NCBI GenBank assembly: GCA_030068145.1
Contig: JAPJBO010000086.1
Location: forward strand, 253,001 to 317,000
Length of the DNA: 64,000 nucleotides
DNA from: Diplonema papillatum
Lineage: Eukaryota > Euglenozoa > Diplonemea > Diplonemida > Diplonemidae
Reading direction: 5' to 3'
The number at the start of each line of letters is the position of its first letter. Position 1 is the first letter of the stretch. A program made the position numbers and the translations under genes. This document shows positions 33,016 to 45,208 of this stretch, one piece after another. The notes below the pieces were generated by a model. The model was not told where the DNA came from, searched no databases, and was given only the letters and a program-made list of their open reading frames with translations.

Positions 33016-34783
33016 AGTCTCGCCACGCGCCGGCCTTAGCCGAGCGCACGTACTTCTATCCCAGGTGTATCGCGTACCTTTCCGCTCCCACTGCTGTCCA
33101 GTGAATCACGTTTGTTAGGCTGTATCGGAGTTGGTAAGCGGACTCACCTGAGACTCTTGTCTTGTCCGTTCCAATTTCTGTCCCTTCTAAGGGTTGGTGT
33201 GCAGCCTGCCAGCTGCTTTCGAAAACAAGGACTACCCACGGGGAATCCAAGGATACCGCGCAACTTACAAGTCTCTTCGTTGCAAAGTGGCAACCCCTGC
33301 TTGACACGAAACAAACGTATGCAGTACCACGAATACTACAAGCTGCACGCTGCGCGGCAGTTCGACACTTTGATTTTGCGCCACGAAGAAGACGACTTCG
33401 ACCTGTTCGCCGCCGCTTTCAATGGGCAAGTCGAAGCCTGAAAAGTGCTTCTTTCGCGCAGTCAGAAAGCAATCATCCGAATTCTGTGCAGAAGGAAACG
33501 ATGTCAATCTGTTCGCTGCGTTCAATAGCAAGTCGAGCACTACCAGTGCCGCTTCCTTCATGTTGCTTCGCCGATGCAATTTTGTTGAAGGAACTTGCTC
33601 GTGAGCAAGAGAGTAGCTGTCATGGATATGCAACACTTATCTCGAGCCGGACAGAGTTAGACCTGTTAGTGAGACTTCTGCTAAGTCGGGATGAAAGCGC
33701 GTACGCGCGCACCATACACATACGGTTTGACCTCTCGAACACTTGCAACTTGGTTCCCGTGCAGCGGGCTTTCTGTGAACGCTGTTCACCTCCCAGATTC
33801 GTCCTGCAGTGGTCCCCACCTTTGGGGGGCCGGAGACGAAGAAAACAACTAATTCGGCCCAAGCATCTGCGGGGCAACCGTTTTTTTTTTATTTTTTTTT
33901 TTTTGCGCAACGTTGGTCGGAAAAGCGACCTCGCGGCGTCACCGACTTCGAACCGCGCGCCCCCCGTGCGGCGCAGTCCCCGCCAGGGTGACACCAGCTG
34001 CAGGCAATTTTTTCGGCAGCACGGCGCCGCAATCAACGTCACCAGAACCGGCGCAACATTCCGGGAGGCTACCTTCTGTCGATGCTCCCCCTTGAAGCAC
34101 GGAGTTCTTGCCCGGCCGTGTGTGTGTATCCGCTTTTTTTCCCCTGTCAAACTGTATGAAGCTACCGCGCCTCCGACGCGACCTACACCCGCCTTAGAAG
34201 TACGTGGAAGTAGTGAGGCGACCGGAAACTCCTCGGAGAGATGGTTCCTGCGATCCAACTCGTCTCTCTCTCTGAATCTATTTCTCGGAAAAGGCCATCG
34301 GACAGAGAGGCCTTGTACGGCGGGAGAAGAAGGAGCACTCCTTGCTGCCGGGGGGTTTAAAAGCTTTCTCGGGAGGATAGCCCTGCTTGCTGGATTTGGA
34401 GAAGGGCTTCGGTCCCCAAAGCCAAGTATCTAGATCCTCTGCAGGTTCCTGGATATTCGTGGTAGACGTAGTGTGTTGTGGCGTAAGGAAATGACAATCC
34501 CTCGAAGCTGCTTCTGCTTCACGCGATGAGAGACACAGAAGAGGTTCCGCGCGTCTTGTGCTGTCGTTTAGTAATACTACAAGAACTCTCAGGCACGGAA
34601 GGGTGGGGGGAGGAGGGCTGGAAGCTGCGCAAAAAAGTGCAGTCGAGTGTTCACGCGCAAGAGGGGTAACAGGAGCCAGCAAGAGTGCACGCCGCCTGGT
34701 TTGCGCCCCTGCTGCTTGCCCCCCTCACAGTGCCCCTCCCGCGACCGCCGAGACCCCGAGAGCGGCGCCGGAGAGCCGCGGCG
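33016..34783. other. Intergenic upstream of the 5-phosphatase gene
   Basis: Contains a second copy of the ACCGGAAACTCC repeat (34217-34290) and a T run near 33881-33904. A long plus-strand open frame crosses here but has no protein-like features. Confidence 0.5.
34217..34290 (+). repeat. Dispersed repeat 'ACCGGAAACTCC-GGAGAG', copy 2
   Basis: Same order of blocks as at 23440 and 40884, preceded by GTAGTGAGGCG as copy 3 is by GTAGTGGGGCG. Confidence 0.75.
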
Positions 34784-37700
34784 ATGCCGAGCCTGTTCGG
34801 CTGGATCGGGTTCCGCCGCAACAAGACCACCGAAAAGAAGGACGCCGACCGAAACGCCGGCAGCGACGGCCGAGCGGGTAGCTCGGTCAGCGCCGACGAC
34901 CAGAGTGCTTCGGGCTTGAAGCTCGAGGAAGAGATCGAAGAGACCGCCGAGCGGCTGCAGGAAAGCAAAGATGCCCTCCGCGCGGCGGCGAACGCGGTCC
35001 TGCAGGACGAGAGCAAGTTTCCGAAGTTCGTCGAACCGAGGACCCTCCGGTTCGCGATCTGCACGTTCAACGTCGGCGAGAAGCTCCCCCGCAGCACCCC
35101 GGACTACATCGACTGGCTTCGCGCCACGTCGAAGACCCTCCCGCACGTGATAGCCGTCGGGATCCAGGAGGTTGACATGTCGCCGGGGACCGTGTTGCTC
35201 GAAGGCGTGTCGCAAAAAACCTTCGTGTGGGAAGCATTCCTGACGCGCGCCCTCGGGAGCATGGCCGACGCAGCCAACGAAGGCGGCTACGTCCGGGTGG
35301 CGTCCGTCGACCTGGCCGGCCTTCTTCTCCTCGTCTTCGCCCACGAATCGGTGGCTTCGGAATGCAGCAACGTCTCAACATCTCGAGTTCGCGTCGGCCA
35401 AAGCGGCTTTGGAAACAAAGGTATCACACACAAGCCTCCTTCACACTTACCATGCATTTCCCTGCAGACCACTCACCGATGACGCAATTGGGACACATCG
35501 TTTTCTTTCGTTGGATTGCTTTCGTGACCAAAAAAGGTCCTTAGGACTTGTTCACCTGATACGCACGGATGTTCTTGACTTTCCCGATTTCCGTGTGCCT
35601 TACGTGCGCGCGTTTCAAGTAATGCTTAAAAAGTTGTACCCGCTGTGCCTGGCATATCCTGTGACAAGCTGCACGGAAATAGACGGAACTAAACATCGCC
35701 TGAAAGCTTTAAAGCGGGTGGTTACTCCTCTCGCCCCGCCATTTTTTTCAAATATGGCTTTCGAGCGCGCATTCTACCGGCCTGAAGGCGGACATTTCTC
35801 TTTTCCCGTTTTCACATCTCTTCTCTTTCCAAGCATAAATCGGACTTCCGACCGTGCGTTCACCAAATCGGACTTCCGACCGTGCGTTCACCAAATCGGA
35901 CTTCCGACCGTGCGTTCACCCTCGAGCCAGTCGTTTTTCCGAAACATTGTTCTGTAGGCCAGAAGCTTTTAGCCGTAAGAGACTTATTGCGGTTAACGGT
36001 ACGGCCCTTCCGGGTTGCACTGCTTTTTCTTACGTTAACATTTTCCGCAGGTGCCGTCGCGATGCGGATGACGTGCTGCGGCAGGAAGGTGTTGCTCCTC
36101 AACGCGCACTTGGAGGCGCACACGGAACGCGTGCACCTGCGGAACAAAGGGTACGAGAGGATACTGAGCGAGATGAAGTTCTCCAGCGACGGCGTCGGCC
36201 CCGAGGACCCGCTGGACCTCATGTGGCCGTCGCACCCGGCGTCCGACTACGAAGCGCCGCTGGACATGCTGCCGGTGGAGCTGCTGACCTTGTTCAGCAG
36301 CACGCAGGGGTCATTTGACGCGATAGAAACAGAGGCGGGCTCGCCCAAGCTAACCAGAAGCCCGACCTCTTCCCTCATGCCCCCTAGAGCGTCGACGGAA
36401 GACTGCAACGACAGCGCCGCGACCATGGCGAGTGTCATGGGAAGGCGGAAGGCGGGGTCTGCCCCGGTTCTGGACACGGAGGAAGTGCACGGTTCGAACC
36501 CCGTGATAAGCGGGTTCGACTACGTGTTCTGGTTCGGGGACCTGAACTACCGCATTTGGCACGTCGCGAACCACGTCATCCGCGAGATGATCCGGCAGAA
36601 CAAGCTGGACCTGCTCCTGGACCACGACCAGCTGAACCAAAACCTGTCCACCTCCTCCGCGTTCGCCGGGTTCAGCGAGTGCCCCATCACGTTTCCCCCC
36701 ACCTACAAGTATGACATCGGCACCGACGCGTACGACTCGTCCGCGAAGAGCAGGGCCCCGTCGTGGACCGACCGCGTCCTGTTCCTGGCCCACGCGGCCG
36801 CTTCGTACCCGCCGCCGCAGATGCTGCCGCCGCCCGAAATCGAGACGTCGAGCGCCGTGCAGGCCGGCCGGCTGAGCGACGCGTACAGCTCCGCGCTGCC
36901 CATGTACAGCATCGCCGAGGAGGCCTACTTCTCGACCGCGCGCGAGAAGCCGTACCTGGCGAGCTTCCACTCGTGCCAGGAGTCCTTCTTCCACGGCCAC
37001 ATGCAAAAGGGCCTGCGCACCGTGTCAGAGATGCTGGACAAGCAGACCCTCGCCCGCGCGTCGTCGTTCAAGCCGAGCTCGGTGTCCCCCGGCGGGAAAC
37101 CCCGCGCCGGCTTCCACCCCGGCGCCGCCGGGACGAACGCGAACACGGGCATCATCCCGATCCAGAACGCGCTCGACAGCACCGTCGCGCAGACGCACAG
37201 CCCGCCTGTCGGCCAGCTGCCGTTCCCGGCGGCGGCCGCCGGCGCGAGCGACCGGAACTTCGCGGGCGGCGGCGTCACGTCGCCCCGCGTATACACCCCG
37301 CTCGGCGGGCCGCACGCCGGCACCGCAGCGTCGCCGGCGCCGGCGCTGCCGCAGAACGCGGCGAGCCCCAGCATGCACAGCGCGTCCAACAGCCCGGAAA
37401 CGCTGCCTCCGCTGCCTCGGCCTGGGGGCCAGGCGCACCCTGCGGCCGCGGTGGCTGGCGGCGTGCCTGTCTTCGGGGCGCACACGACCAGCGAGCCGTC
37501 TTCGCCGGGCGGTCACGTGCACAGCCCGGAAACCCCGGGGGGGGGCCTGCTGCAGGCGCAGTCGTACGCGTCGCTGAAGAGCGCGCTCGGCGCGACGAAC
37601 GCGTTCAGCCTCTCCGGCAGCGGCGTCGGCGGCTGGTCGGCGGCACACGCCGACGAGAAGCCGCCCGACGACCGTGACGGCAACCGTGCTCTCCGCCCCA

Positions 37701-39040
37701 AGGGGATCAACCCGCATACACAACACCCGCACGACGACGACGACGCGTCGATATGCAACATACAAAGTCCTGCCCCGCAATTGTCGTCGGGTCAGATGTA
37801 CTTGCATTCCGCGGGTACCACGCAGGCTTCCTCCATCGCGGCAAGTGTGTCTCCGCAGAACAAGTCGACCAGCTCGAACCTTCTGTCGGGGACCCAGCCG
37901 ATTTCGAAGCTGGCGTCGGTTCCTGTGGGCACTGCAACAAGCAGCTCCACCATGTCTCCTCCGCTCCACCCATCGCATCTTACCAAAAGGGACGGTGGCG
38001 TGAACATGCCGGGCACCAGCGTGCACAGCACCGGCAGTGCGCCGATCTCGCCCGTCAACTCGTGCCTCGACGTGTCCATGCGTACGGGATACACGGGATC
38101 CGCCGGGAACTTGCACGTGTCCGCTTATCGGCAGCAGCTGTATGCCCAGGGGAACCCGTCGGCCGCCATTCTTCACGGACTCGGCAGCCACGGCGAAATC
38201 CCCCTCTGCACCTCGCCCGGCCAAGGCGGGGCCGAGGACAGCTTTCACACCGGAGCCCTGCCTTCCCAAGCAGCCGGTGGCTACCCAGCAGTCCCCGCAT
38301 CGCACGCCAACCATGTGTCGTCCCAGCGAACGATGGTTATGCACTCGGCGCTTCAGCAAAACAGCTCGCATACCGCATCGGTTGCCGCCGCTTCGTGCAT
38401 GTCAGCGTATCCGTTGCTCGGCGAAGTGCCGATGACTAAAAGCGCGCCGCTGGTCGAAGAGACACAGGGCTCCCTCATCGCAAACATGGCTCTACCACCC
38501 AGCACCTACAATGCGGGGGATTTGTTGTGTATCGACTTGGACGCTTCACAAGCGTTGGACATTGACTGGACGTTCGAGAAGTGCGCAGTACACGTGTCAG
38601 CGGTCCGTGAGGGCTCTCCTTCGTGGCAGAAAGGTCTGCGTCCGGGTATGCGGCTTGTGAGCATGAACGGGATCTCCCCCGTAAACGTGCAAGTCGTTCA
38701 CCTCCTCCTTGGTGGAAGAGACACGCTGCCCACCGTCTTTGCCAGAAATGACGACGAAGACAGCGACCTGCTTCGGCCCTGCCAACCGGCCTTGGCGAAT
38801 CACCTCACGCACCTAAACGAGCTATGCCCCGTGCTCGGGTCTTACAGCGCGCATCCCATCCGCCTCAGTGATCACCGTCCTGTGTCTGCGCTTTTCGACC
38901 TCAAAGCCACTTCCTTCAACCGCGCCGCCGCAGCACGTGCTATTCAGGAAGATCCGGGAGTTCTCGCTGTGGCAAGCCGCATCGCCGAACTCGAAGGCAA
39001 GCTCGCGGGTCTCCGCCAGCAACAATACTCGAAACGGTGA
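34784..39040 (+). CDS. Inositol polyphosphate 5-phosphatase with PDZ-containing insertion in the catalytic domain
   Basis: Removes the 5-phosphate from phosphoinositides or inositol phosphates. Two exons, 34784-35420 and 36051-39040, joined in phase 1 as SGFGNK-GAVAMR; 1,208 residues. Catalytic motifs in order: ICTFNVGEK, VIAVGIQEVDM (Mg-binding Glu), NAHLEAH, VFWFGDLNYRIW, FPPTYKYD, APSWTDRVLF, and the last, LSDHRPVSALFDL, near residue 1150. Between the last two the family normally has a few dozen residues; here about 690 residues intervene, mostly Ser/Pro/Gly/Ala low complexity, with a PDZ-like domain at about 1040-1110 (CAVHVSAVREGSPSW, GLRPGMRLVSMNGIS). A second, shorter insertion of about 90 residues precedes GDLNYR. 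The residue before the helix LEEEIEETAERLQESKD is in a predicted N-terminal coiled coil. No membrane anchor. Activity is likely because all motifs are kept. Confidence 0.92.
35837..35920 (+). repeat. Three perfect 28-bp tandem copies in the 5-phosphatase intron
   Basis: Unit begins AAATCGGACTTCCGACCGTG and ends GCGTTCACC; copies at 35837, 35865 and 35893. Confidence 0.9.
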
Positions 39041-40075
39041 CCCGGCCGCAATCGAAGCCTCTTTCGGCGCGAGGAAGTACGCTCAGGACCCTGATGCTGA
39101 TTTTCTTGCGAAGAAGGGGCCTTGCGGAGCTTGCCTCGTGTTTGTTTCGAAAAAAGTGCGTTGAAGCGCCTGACTGTTGCATCTTGGCAGACCGATCATA
39201 CAGCCATGGTCGTTTTGAGAAGGTGAACGGTCAACGACCACCCCTGCGGCCAGTTTCTTTGCAGTCAAGACGCGCGGTCCTGCACTTACTTACTGGCCCT
39301 CACAGCTTAGACACAGTGATAGAGGCAATCTTCCCGAGCCGAATTTGCCTGAGCCCTCGTATCATGGATGTGACGAGCAACCACCTGACAAGCCAAACTC
39401 ACGTTGTTGTCCTGTCTGCACGCACTCAGGTTCCGCGATGATGATGATCCGCCAAATGTGTTGGCTTGAAGAACCGAAACACGGTGCAGATAGGACACGG
39501 GTGTTGAGCACTTCCATAGAGCATGTTCCTACACCCCCTTCCCACCCCCCGAATCGAGCAAAGAAGACCACCGCAAGCAATTACGCGCTCTTTCCGACGG
39601 AACAGCGGCGCCGACACTTTTCGTTAAACCGAAAAGTAAACTGAGCCGAGCCTTCGGTGCAGCCTCTTTGGTCGCTCGTCGAGCTTTGCAGAGGACACGA
39701 CAAATTATACCTACCGCCTCTCTCTCCTCCTTCCTCTGTCTCTGTATCTCTCTCTTTCTTTCTCTCACTCTGAATCCTCTGCTTTCGCAAAGAGGCACAC
39801 GACCCCATCGGCCGCAATGTGCACGTACCTTTCCGCCGCACATCCGGAGCGCACTGTTGCTCATACCGAGGAGGGAAGAGCTCGGCCCTCTTTGTGGTAG
39901 GACATTTGCGTGCAAGACCCTTACTTTCCGCCGCGAGCAACTATCCTTGCCTACCTTTTTGAAGAAGCCTGCCCCCGCAGGATATAGTCCAAGAAGCCGA
40001 AGGAGATAGCTGTTTTGGGACCTTCCACACGCGCATAAAAGTAGGCCAACGTCAACTCCCCCTAGCCTCTTCGAA
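39041..40075. other. Intergenic, no gene seen
   Basis: Only short frames without family features. Confidence 0.4.
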
Positions 40076-40710
40076 ATGAGTACTGGCGGCACCTCTTTGA
40101 GTAGTTTCCGCGGACGAGACCTGGCCTGGTCACGACCGAGCTCTTCTTCTTCACTGGACGTGTCGATACCATCTCAGAGAGACAAACTTGCTCACAGCGT
40201 TCTATGGGGCATGCGCTTGAGAGTTTGGTCTGCATCTTCGCATTCTCGATTCGGGTTGTAGGTGTTCGTCCAGAGAAAGTAAATTGATACCGCACCGATG
40301 TGGCACAGCTGAGAGTGGAGTCGAAAGTGATGCAGAACGAAAGAGACGCGTGAAACAGCCACCCCCGGCGTACCAATGGGACAGCTAGCGGGTGAAGATG
40401 CCGACGGTAGCTTTCAGCTTCAAGTTTGGATCAAGATGGTGGGCACGGATTTCAAATGGGGCCAGGTAGACAAGGTTGCACACAGGTTTCAGACTCAGCG
40501 CAACTGACGCACAGCCGCAGCCTCCAAGCAACCTCTTTCTATCGCAGAAACAAACGAGCAAGCGGAGGTGGTCCTAAAAACTCCATCCGTTGCGCCTTCG
40601 TGAGTGATGACGATATTTGTGTAGGTTCCCCTCCTGACGAAATTAAACTACCGAATCTATCAGCCTGGGTTGATTCGCTTGGTTCGAAGCCATCGTTGCA
40701 CAGGCGGTGA
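40076..40710 (+). CDS. Three-exon hypothetical protein
   Basis: Not recognised, and inferred from splicing logic. Exons 40076-40257, 40336-40485 and 40548-40710 join in phase 2 at both junctions across introns of 78 and 62 bp, total 495 nt, 164 residues ending at a stop. Product: a Ser/Arg-rich N-terminus (MSTGGTSLSSFRGRDLAWSR), then GQLAGEDADGSFQLQVWIKM and TDFKWGQVDKVAHR, then a tail with SDDDICVGSPPDEIKLPNL. No signal peptide, membrane segment or family motif. Base composition is less GC-rich than in the neighbouring large genes. The alternative is that each short frame is chance; the two matching phases and intron sizes like the 73-bp intron at 52786 argue otherwise. Confidence 0.4.
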
Positions 40711-40883
40711 GAGCCATCGGAGGCTAAGGACACCAAGGAAGAGTCTCTGGCAAAGTACGATGCTGTGCGTGTGGGGTATGCGACGTAAACCCTGAAGAAC
40801 CCGTATTCTGAGGCCAAATGGGACCTCAACCCATCCGGGAACCTTCTTCTGAGTATAGAACCCCCTTTTTCTATGTTGTAGTG

Positions 40884-40950
40884 GGGCGACCGGATACTCC
40901 TCGGAGAGATGGTCCCTGCACTCTAACTCGTCTCTCTCTCTCTCTATGTT
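40884..40950 (+). repeat. Dispersed repeat 'ACCGGAAACTCC-GGAGAG', copy 3
   Basis: GGCGACCGGATACTCC, GGAGAGATGGTCCCTGCA and a CT run; compare 23440 and 34217. Confidence 0.75.
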
Positions 40951-43900
40951 TAGAGGTCCCTGTTGGCTACATGGGTCGCATATCATGTGCACACATCGTA
41001 CTGTGCCCTGTTGGCATCGTCCAGGAGAGACGAAACGGCGAAGAGATGGAAATGCATACAAGCTTTTCATTTGCATGAAGGTGCCGCGCGCATCAAGCTC
41101 GCACTCGTTCTGCAATCCACGACCCGCACTCCGCGAACGTTCCTTCAAGCAAACAACAGAAAAAGAACTAAAACACTGGACCTTTAAACCTCAAAAAGTG
41201 CTAAGTAAACCTCAACAAGTGCTAAGAAGAAAACAGAAGCTCCTACTTACTTCCTAAAAGGAAGCCAAACCAACTTAATTATGTGCTGCTGTTTCAGAAG
41301 ACTTCTTTCGCTCCTCTGCTCATTTCTGGCAGTGCCGGGGAGCACAAAAACAGGAGAAGAAGAGTTCGAGAAAAGCCAGGTTGGAGTGTATTGTCGCTCT
41401 CGTACTCGTAGCAGTAGCATGGGCAGTCCTGACTGTGAAAAGCTACAGCTAGCCGCCCCGGCGAACAACCACGACTCGCATTGCCGTCCCGCTAGACTCA
41501 TGCCCATGCATACGTAGAGCGAAACGGGAGAACTCGAGAAGCTGCCAGTCCGAGTCTAGAAAAATATGTGGGTTTGTGGACGAATACGCGAAAGCGCGCC
41601 TCCTTCCGAATGAAAATACGATCGGAGTATTCGATATATGGGTTTTGTCGGAAACACGAAGAACATTTCCGGAGTTAGGGGCTTCACATAAGGAAACGAG
41701 ATTCCACAAGTGACCGATCCTGGTGAACACGATGAGGTAACGTATTCTTGTTTGTCGCATGCAAAGCAAATACCACTCTCTGAGGGAAGTTTCCTGTCTG
41801 AGCACTTTTTGGTAGGTTTCGTTGAGTTTTCATGTGCTGCCGTTGTTCCGGAAAGGTTGCCTTCAGTACAACATCCGCAGTGCATTAGTTATGCAGTAAT
41901 AGTAAAGCAACAGTGCTGCAGGAATTTTCCGTTCCGGGTCGATGTCAGAGCCAGCTTTTCTGTGAACGATGGATTTATGCGTGCGTGCCGGATGATCGAT
42001 TTCCTCCTTGTTCCCACCCTTTCTTTTTCGGGTCAGGAGTTCTGATAAAACCACCGAGCACGCTTGCCTGGGTTTTTTTTAGGCTTCGCAAAATTGTTAG
42101 TATTGGCAATATCCTAGCTTCCTTCCACCGTGACTTCCTCGAGAAAAGGCACACGACCTCTCGTCTTACCTTCGGTACTGCGCCATGCACGCTACCAGAC
42201 ACTGGTGGGCGTGGGGCTCACTGGACATCTGCCGGAGGCTCCTGCCCTACTTCTTCTCAGTTAGCGTCGGAACTTCATGCTAGAAGGCAACTTCACACTT
42301 GCCGCACACGAGTGAGGGCAAGCGTGACGCGCGTAGAATTTGTGTCAATAGTGTGCATCGCTCAATCATTTTCCTGCGTCGAATTACTGTGAAGGACCGC
42401 AGGATGCAACGCAAGACAACTAAGGTGAACCCGATGCAGCTCGAGATGCCTCACTCGTGCGCTTTCGCCGAGCACGCCCCCTATCATAAGCTAGAATGGG
42501 GGCAGCGGCTGCTTCAACGAAACGTGGAAGGAAAAGTGGCATCCGGGAGAACCCTTCGGTTGTATATCTGACCCATTTTTCTTTTGAATGAGCCCTGCTT
42601 GCGAGGAAAAGCCTGCATTATGTATGCAGGTTACACCCCCAAACTCTATTTTATGGATTTCTATTGTGAACGGAATCGCCGACAATCGCCAGCCTGCAAT
42701 CTCACGGTGCCATGCCGAAACCACAAACGAACGACCAAGGTACTCGCTCCTTTCTACCTTTTCGTACTCGTTGCGAATGAGTGCACCATTTGCCGGTCAC
42801 CGCAGACACTTATGTTTTCCTTGGTTGTTCGAAAGGGTACAGACTGGGCTCCACTGACAGGATCGGTTTCTTGATCTGGGCTCAACCTAACTTTCACCTT
42901 TAAAAACAAAGAAACTGCCTGCAAATATGGTCAGAGACGGACGAGGACTGGTCGGGCTGTTCGGACAGTCGGGGGAAGAAATCCGCTGATCGGCGACTAA
43001 ACTGTTCCTGCGCTTCTTGCTCCCAATCTTGACTCTGACACTCGCTGCGTGCTCACACCAATGAGCTCCTTTTCTAACTTACGGTCTCCCATGAACCGTT
43101 ACTAGCCTTGGCGTTAGTTGACAACGTTATCCATGTTATCCATCTTTCTTCCTCTGTCGGTCGCAATGCGTGAGAAAAAGAGCGCGCAATGAAGAAGCAG
43201 CTACCCCTCTCCCCGCAGGGGATGCAATTTCCCCCCAGGGGCTCTTTTCCTTTACCAGACCGCCAACCTCCCACCTGTCTGCGTCAACAACAGATCGAAG
43301 CGAAGGACGAGTGGTCGGTTTAGTTGTTGAGCGTGCCCAAGATACGGTAGGGGTGACGGTCACTATTGGGAACGTGCCCGCGGAGCAATCAGCGGGAGGA
43401 AGCGTGCTGTAAACGATACTGAGACCGCGGATTATTGAAGTAGCCCGCAGGAAAAGGAATCACGCTTCCCATCCCATGGGTCCACGCAAGTGTTCAAGAA
43501 AGCAACCAGCGTTCTAAGGATGCCCACCCCTGCCGCTCACAAGGGAGGTGGCATCTTTTCTCCGAAGGGAACCGCCCGTGCTGGACACGTTGCTCATCGC
43601 ACCGAACGGGTTTCAAATTGGTTCCTGTCGCTCGGGCTGCCGTGTAAAAAGAACAAAAGCGTGGATGGGGGCGCGATGCACCGCATTTCTTTCACCATCT
43701 GGCCCCCCGTCCCCGACAAACGGAGGAAGGGGGGCGGTTCTGACATAAATGTGAGGGGGATGTGGGGGGCAGTCTGTTCTCCTTCATACTGACGCTAATC
43801 AGACGCAGTTTGTTCTCGGTTCATTTCTCCTTTCCTCCGGCTGTGCGGCAGGAGTGTGGCGCCAGGTTTTGTGAGGAGGGTATCGGGTTGCTTAGACCTT

Positions 43901-45208
43901 AGACGGGACCTCCTTGACACCCTGCCGTGGAATTCTGGTTTCTCAGTGCTACTTCTGGTGGGCAGAACTGGTGAAACGCGACGACCTCTGGTATTCGGGT
44001 GCTTCACATCCACACAAGTTCTACAACGTGTGGCCAACGGAAATCGGCGTGCGATGAGGACAACAACTCGCCTGTCGAACGCACCGGGCCTATACCGTGG
44101 ATATTGGTGCAGACCCTCAATTTGATGTGCCTCACCCGCAAAACAATAGCCCGGTAGGGCGACTGTGTGGAGCGTCCCGCGTCGGCGCTGTTGTCGTGCA
44201 GCAAGCGGCGAATGGCCAAAGCCCCCTTCGCAAGGACAACTTCCGCAACCCCTGAGAACCTCGCGCATTCTGGCTTAGAGGCGTTCAGCCAGAACCCATT
44301 CAGTGGTAGTATCACGCGCGCTAGGGGATGAGGTCACTCGCCTGCACTTCCTCCGACAAGCATTTTTGCTGGCCCATGCTTTCGTGCTTGGGTGCAAGAC
44401 AGGCGACTTCTTCCAAAAGTGCAGCAGGCAGCAAACAAGTGAACTGCAGCAAGTAATGCACGTGCATACCGGCGTTCGTGCCCAAGTTACCGAGCGTGGA
44501 ACAGCTAGTCAAGCCAAGCTCATTGCACAGAGAGCTTGCCACATCTTGGGTGAGAAGTACCGCCTGCGTAAAGACACTCAGGTGTTGCACCAGGCTGAAA
44601 ACCCCGTGCAGCTAACACCGCAAGATGAAAACAGAAGCCTTGAGCCAAGTGCCGGATGGAGAAGCTGGCAACCTCCCACGCTACATCCGTCCCCCGAAGA
44701 ATCCCGCCCCACCCACCTTTGGAGAGGAGTCACAGGACCCAAAAGCAACGAGTCGGAAACTCAAGTGGGCTACACTTCGATTCAGCCGTTACCCACTTAA
44801 AGCCGCAAACGTAAACACACCCACCCACACACACAAACCAGGGCAAAAAGAAAGAAAGGACGCTGGCGGCTCCGTCGCCATCACCGCCCGCTGCTGCCGG
44901 ACGAAAAAGATGCGCGGTAGCCTCTGATCCGTCTGCACAGCGAGCGAATTAAAGGGACCAGCCCCCTCCCCCCCGAGAGCGCCGGCGACTGAACCGCCCG
45001 GGGAGAGGGGGGGAGGAGGGGCGCCGTACGGGGGGTGCGCAGGGACGGCGGGAAGCGAAGAGAAATAGGTAGAAAGAAGAGACACGCACAACAACGACTG
45101 TCAGCAACCCCCCCTGCGTCACGTAGCGCCGTGTTAGGGGCGCTTGGAGGCGTGGTGAAACGTGTTAGGTTGCGCGCTGCTTTGTGGCCGCGCGTAGGCG
45201 AATAAAAA
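40951..45208. other. Gene-poor region
   Basis: No gene supported. A frame at 41281-41517 begins with a Cys/Leu-rich, signal-peptide-like stretch (MCCCFRRLLSLLCSFLAVPG) but has no other support. The rest holds short frames only. Confidence 0.4.

Noticed and set aside
33162-34433. 423-codon plus-strand frame
   Set aside because: Crosses a T run and a dispersed repeat, with no domain, no protein-like pattern and a mid-repeat end.
37025-38371. 448-codon reverse-strand frame under the 5-phosphatase
   Set aside because: Arg/Val/Gly-rich shadow of GC-rich coding sequence; no motif.
41281-41517. Possible secreted small protein
   Set aside because: Signal-like start only; the rest looks random and there is no supporting splice or homology pattern.
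44303-44800. 165-codon plus-strand frame
   Set aside because: Some helical-looking sequence, but no motif, no clear start and poor codon pattern.
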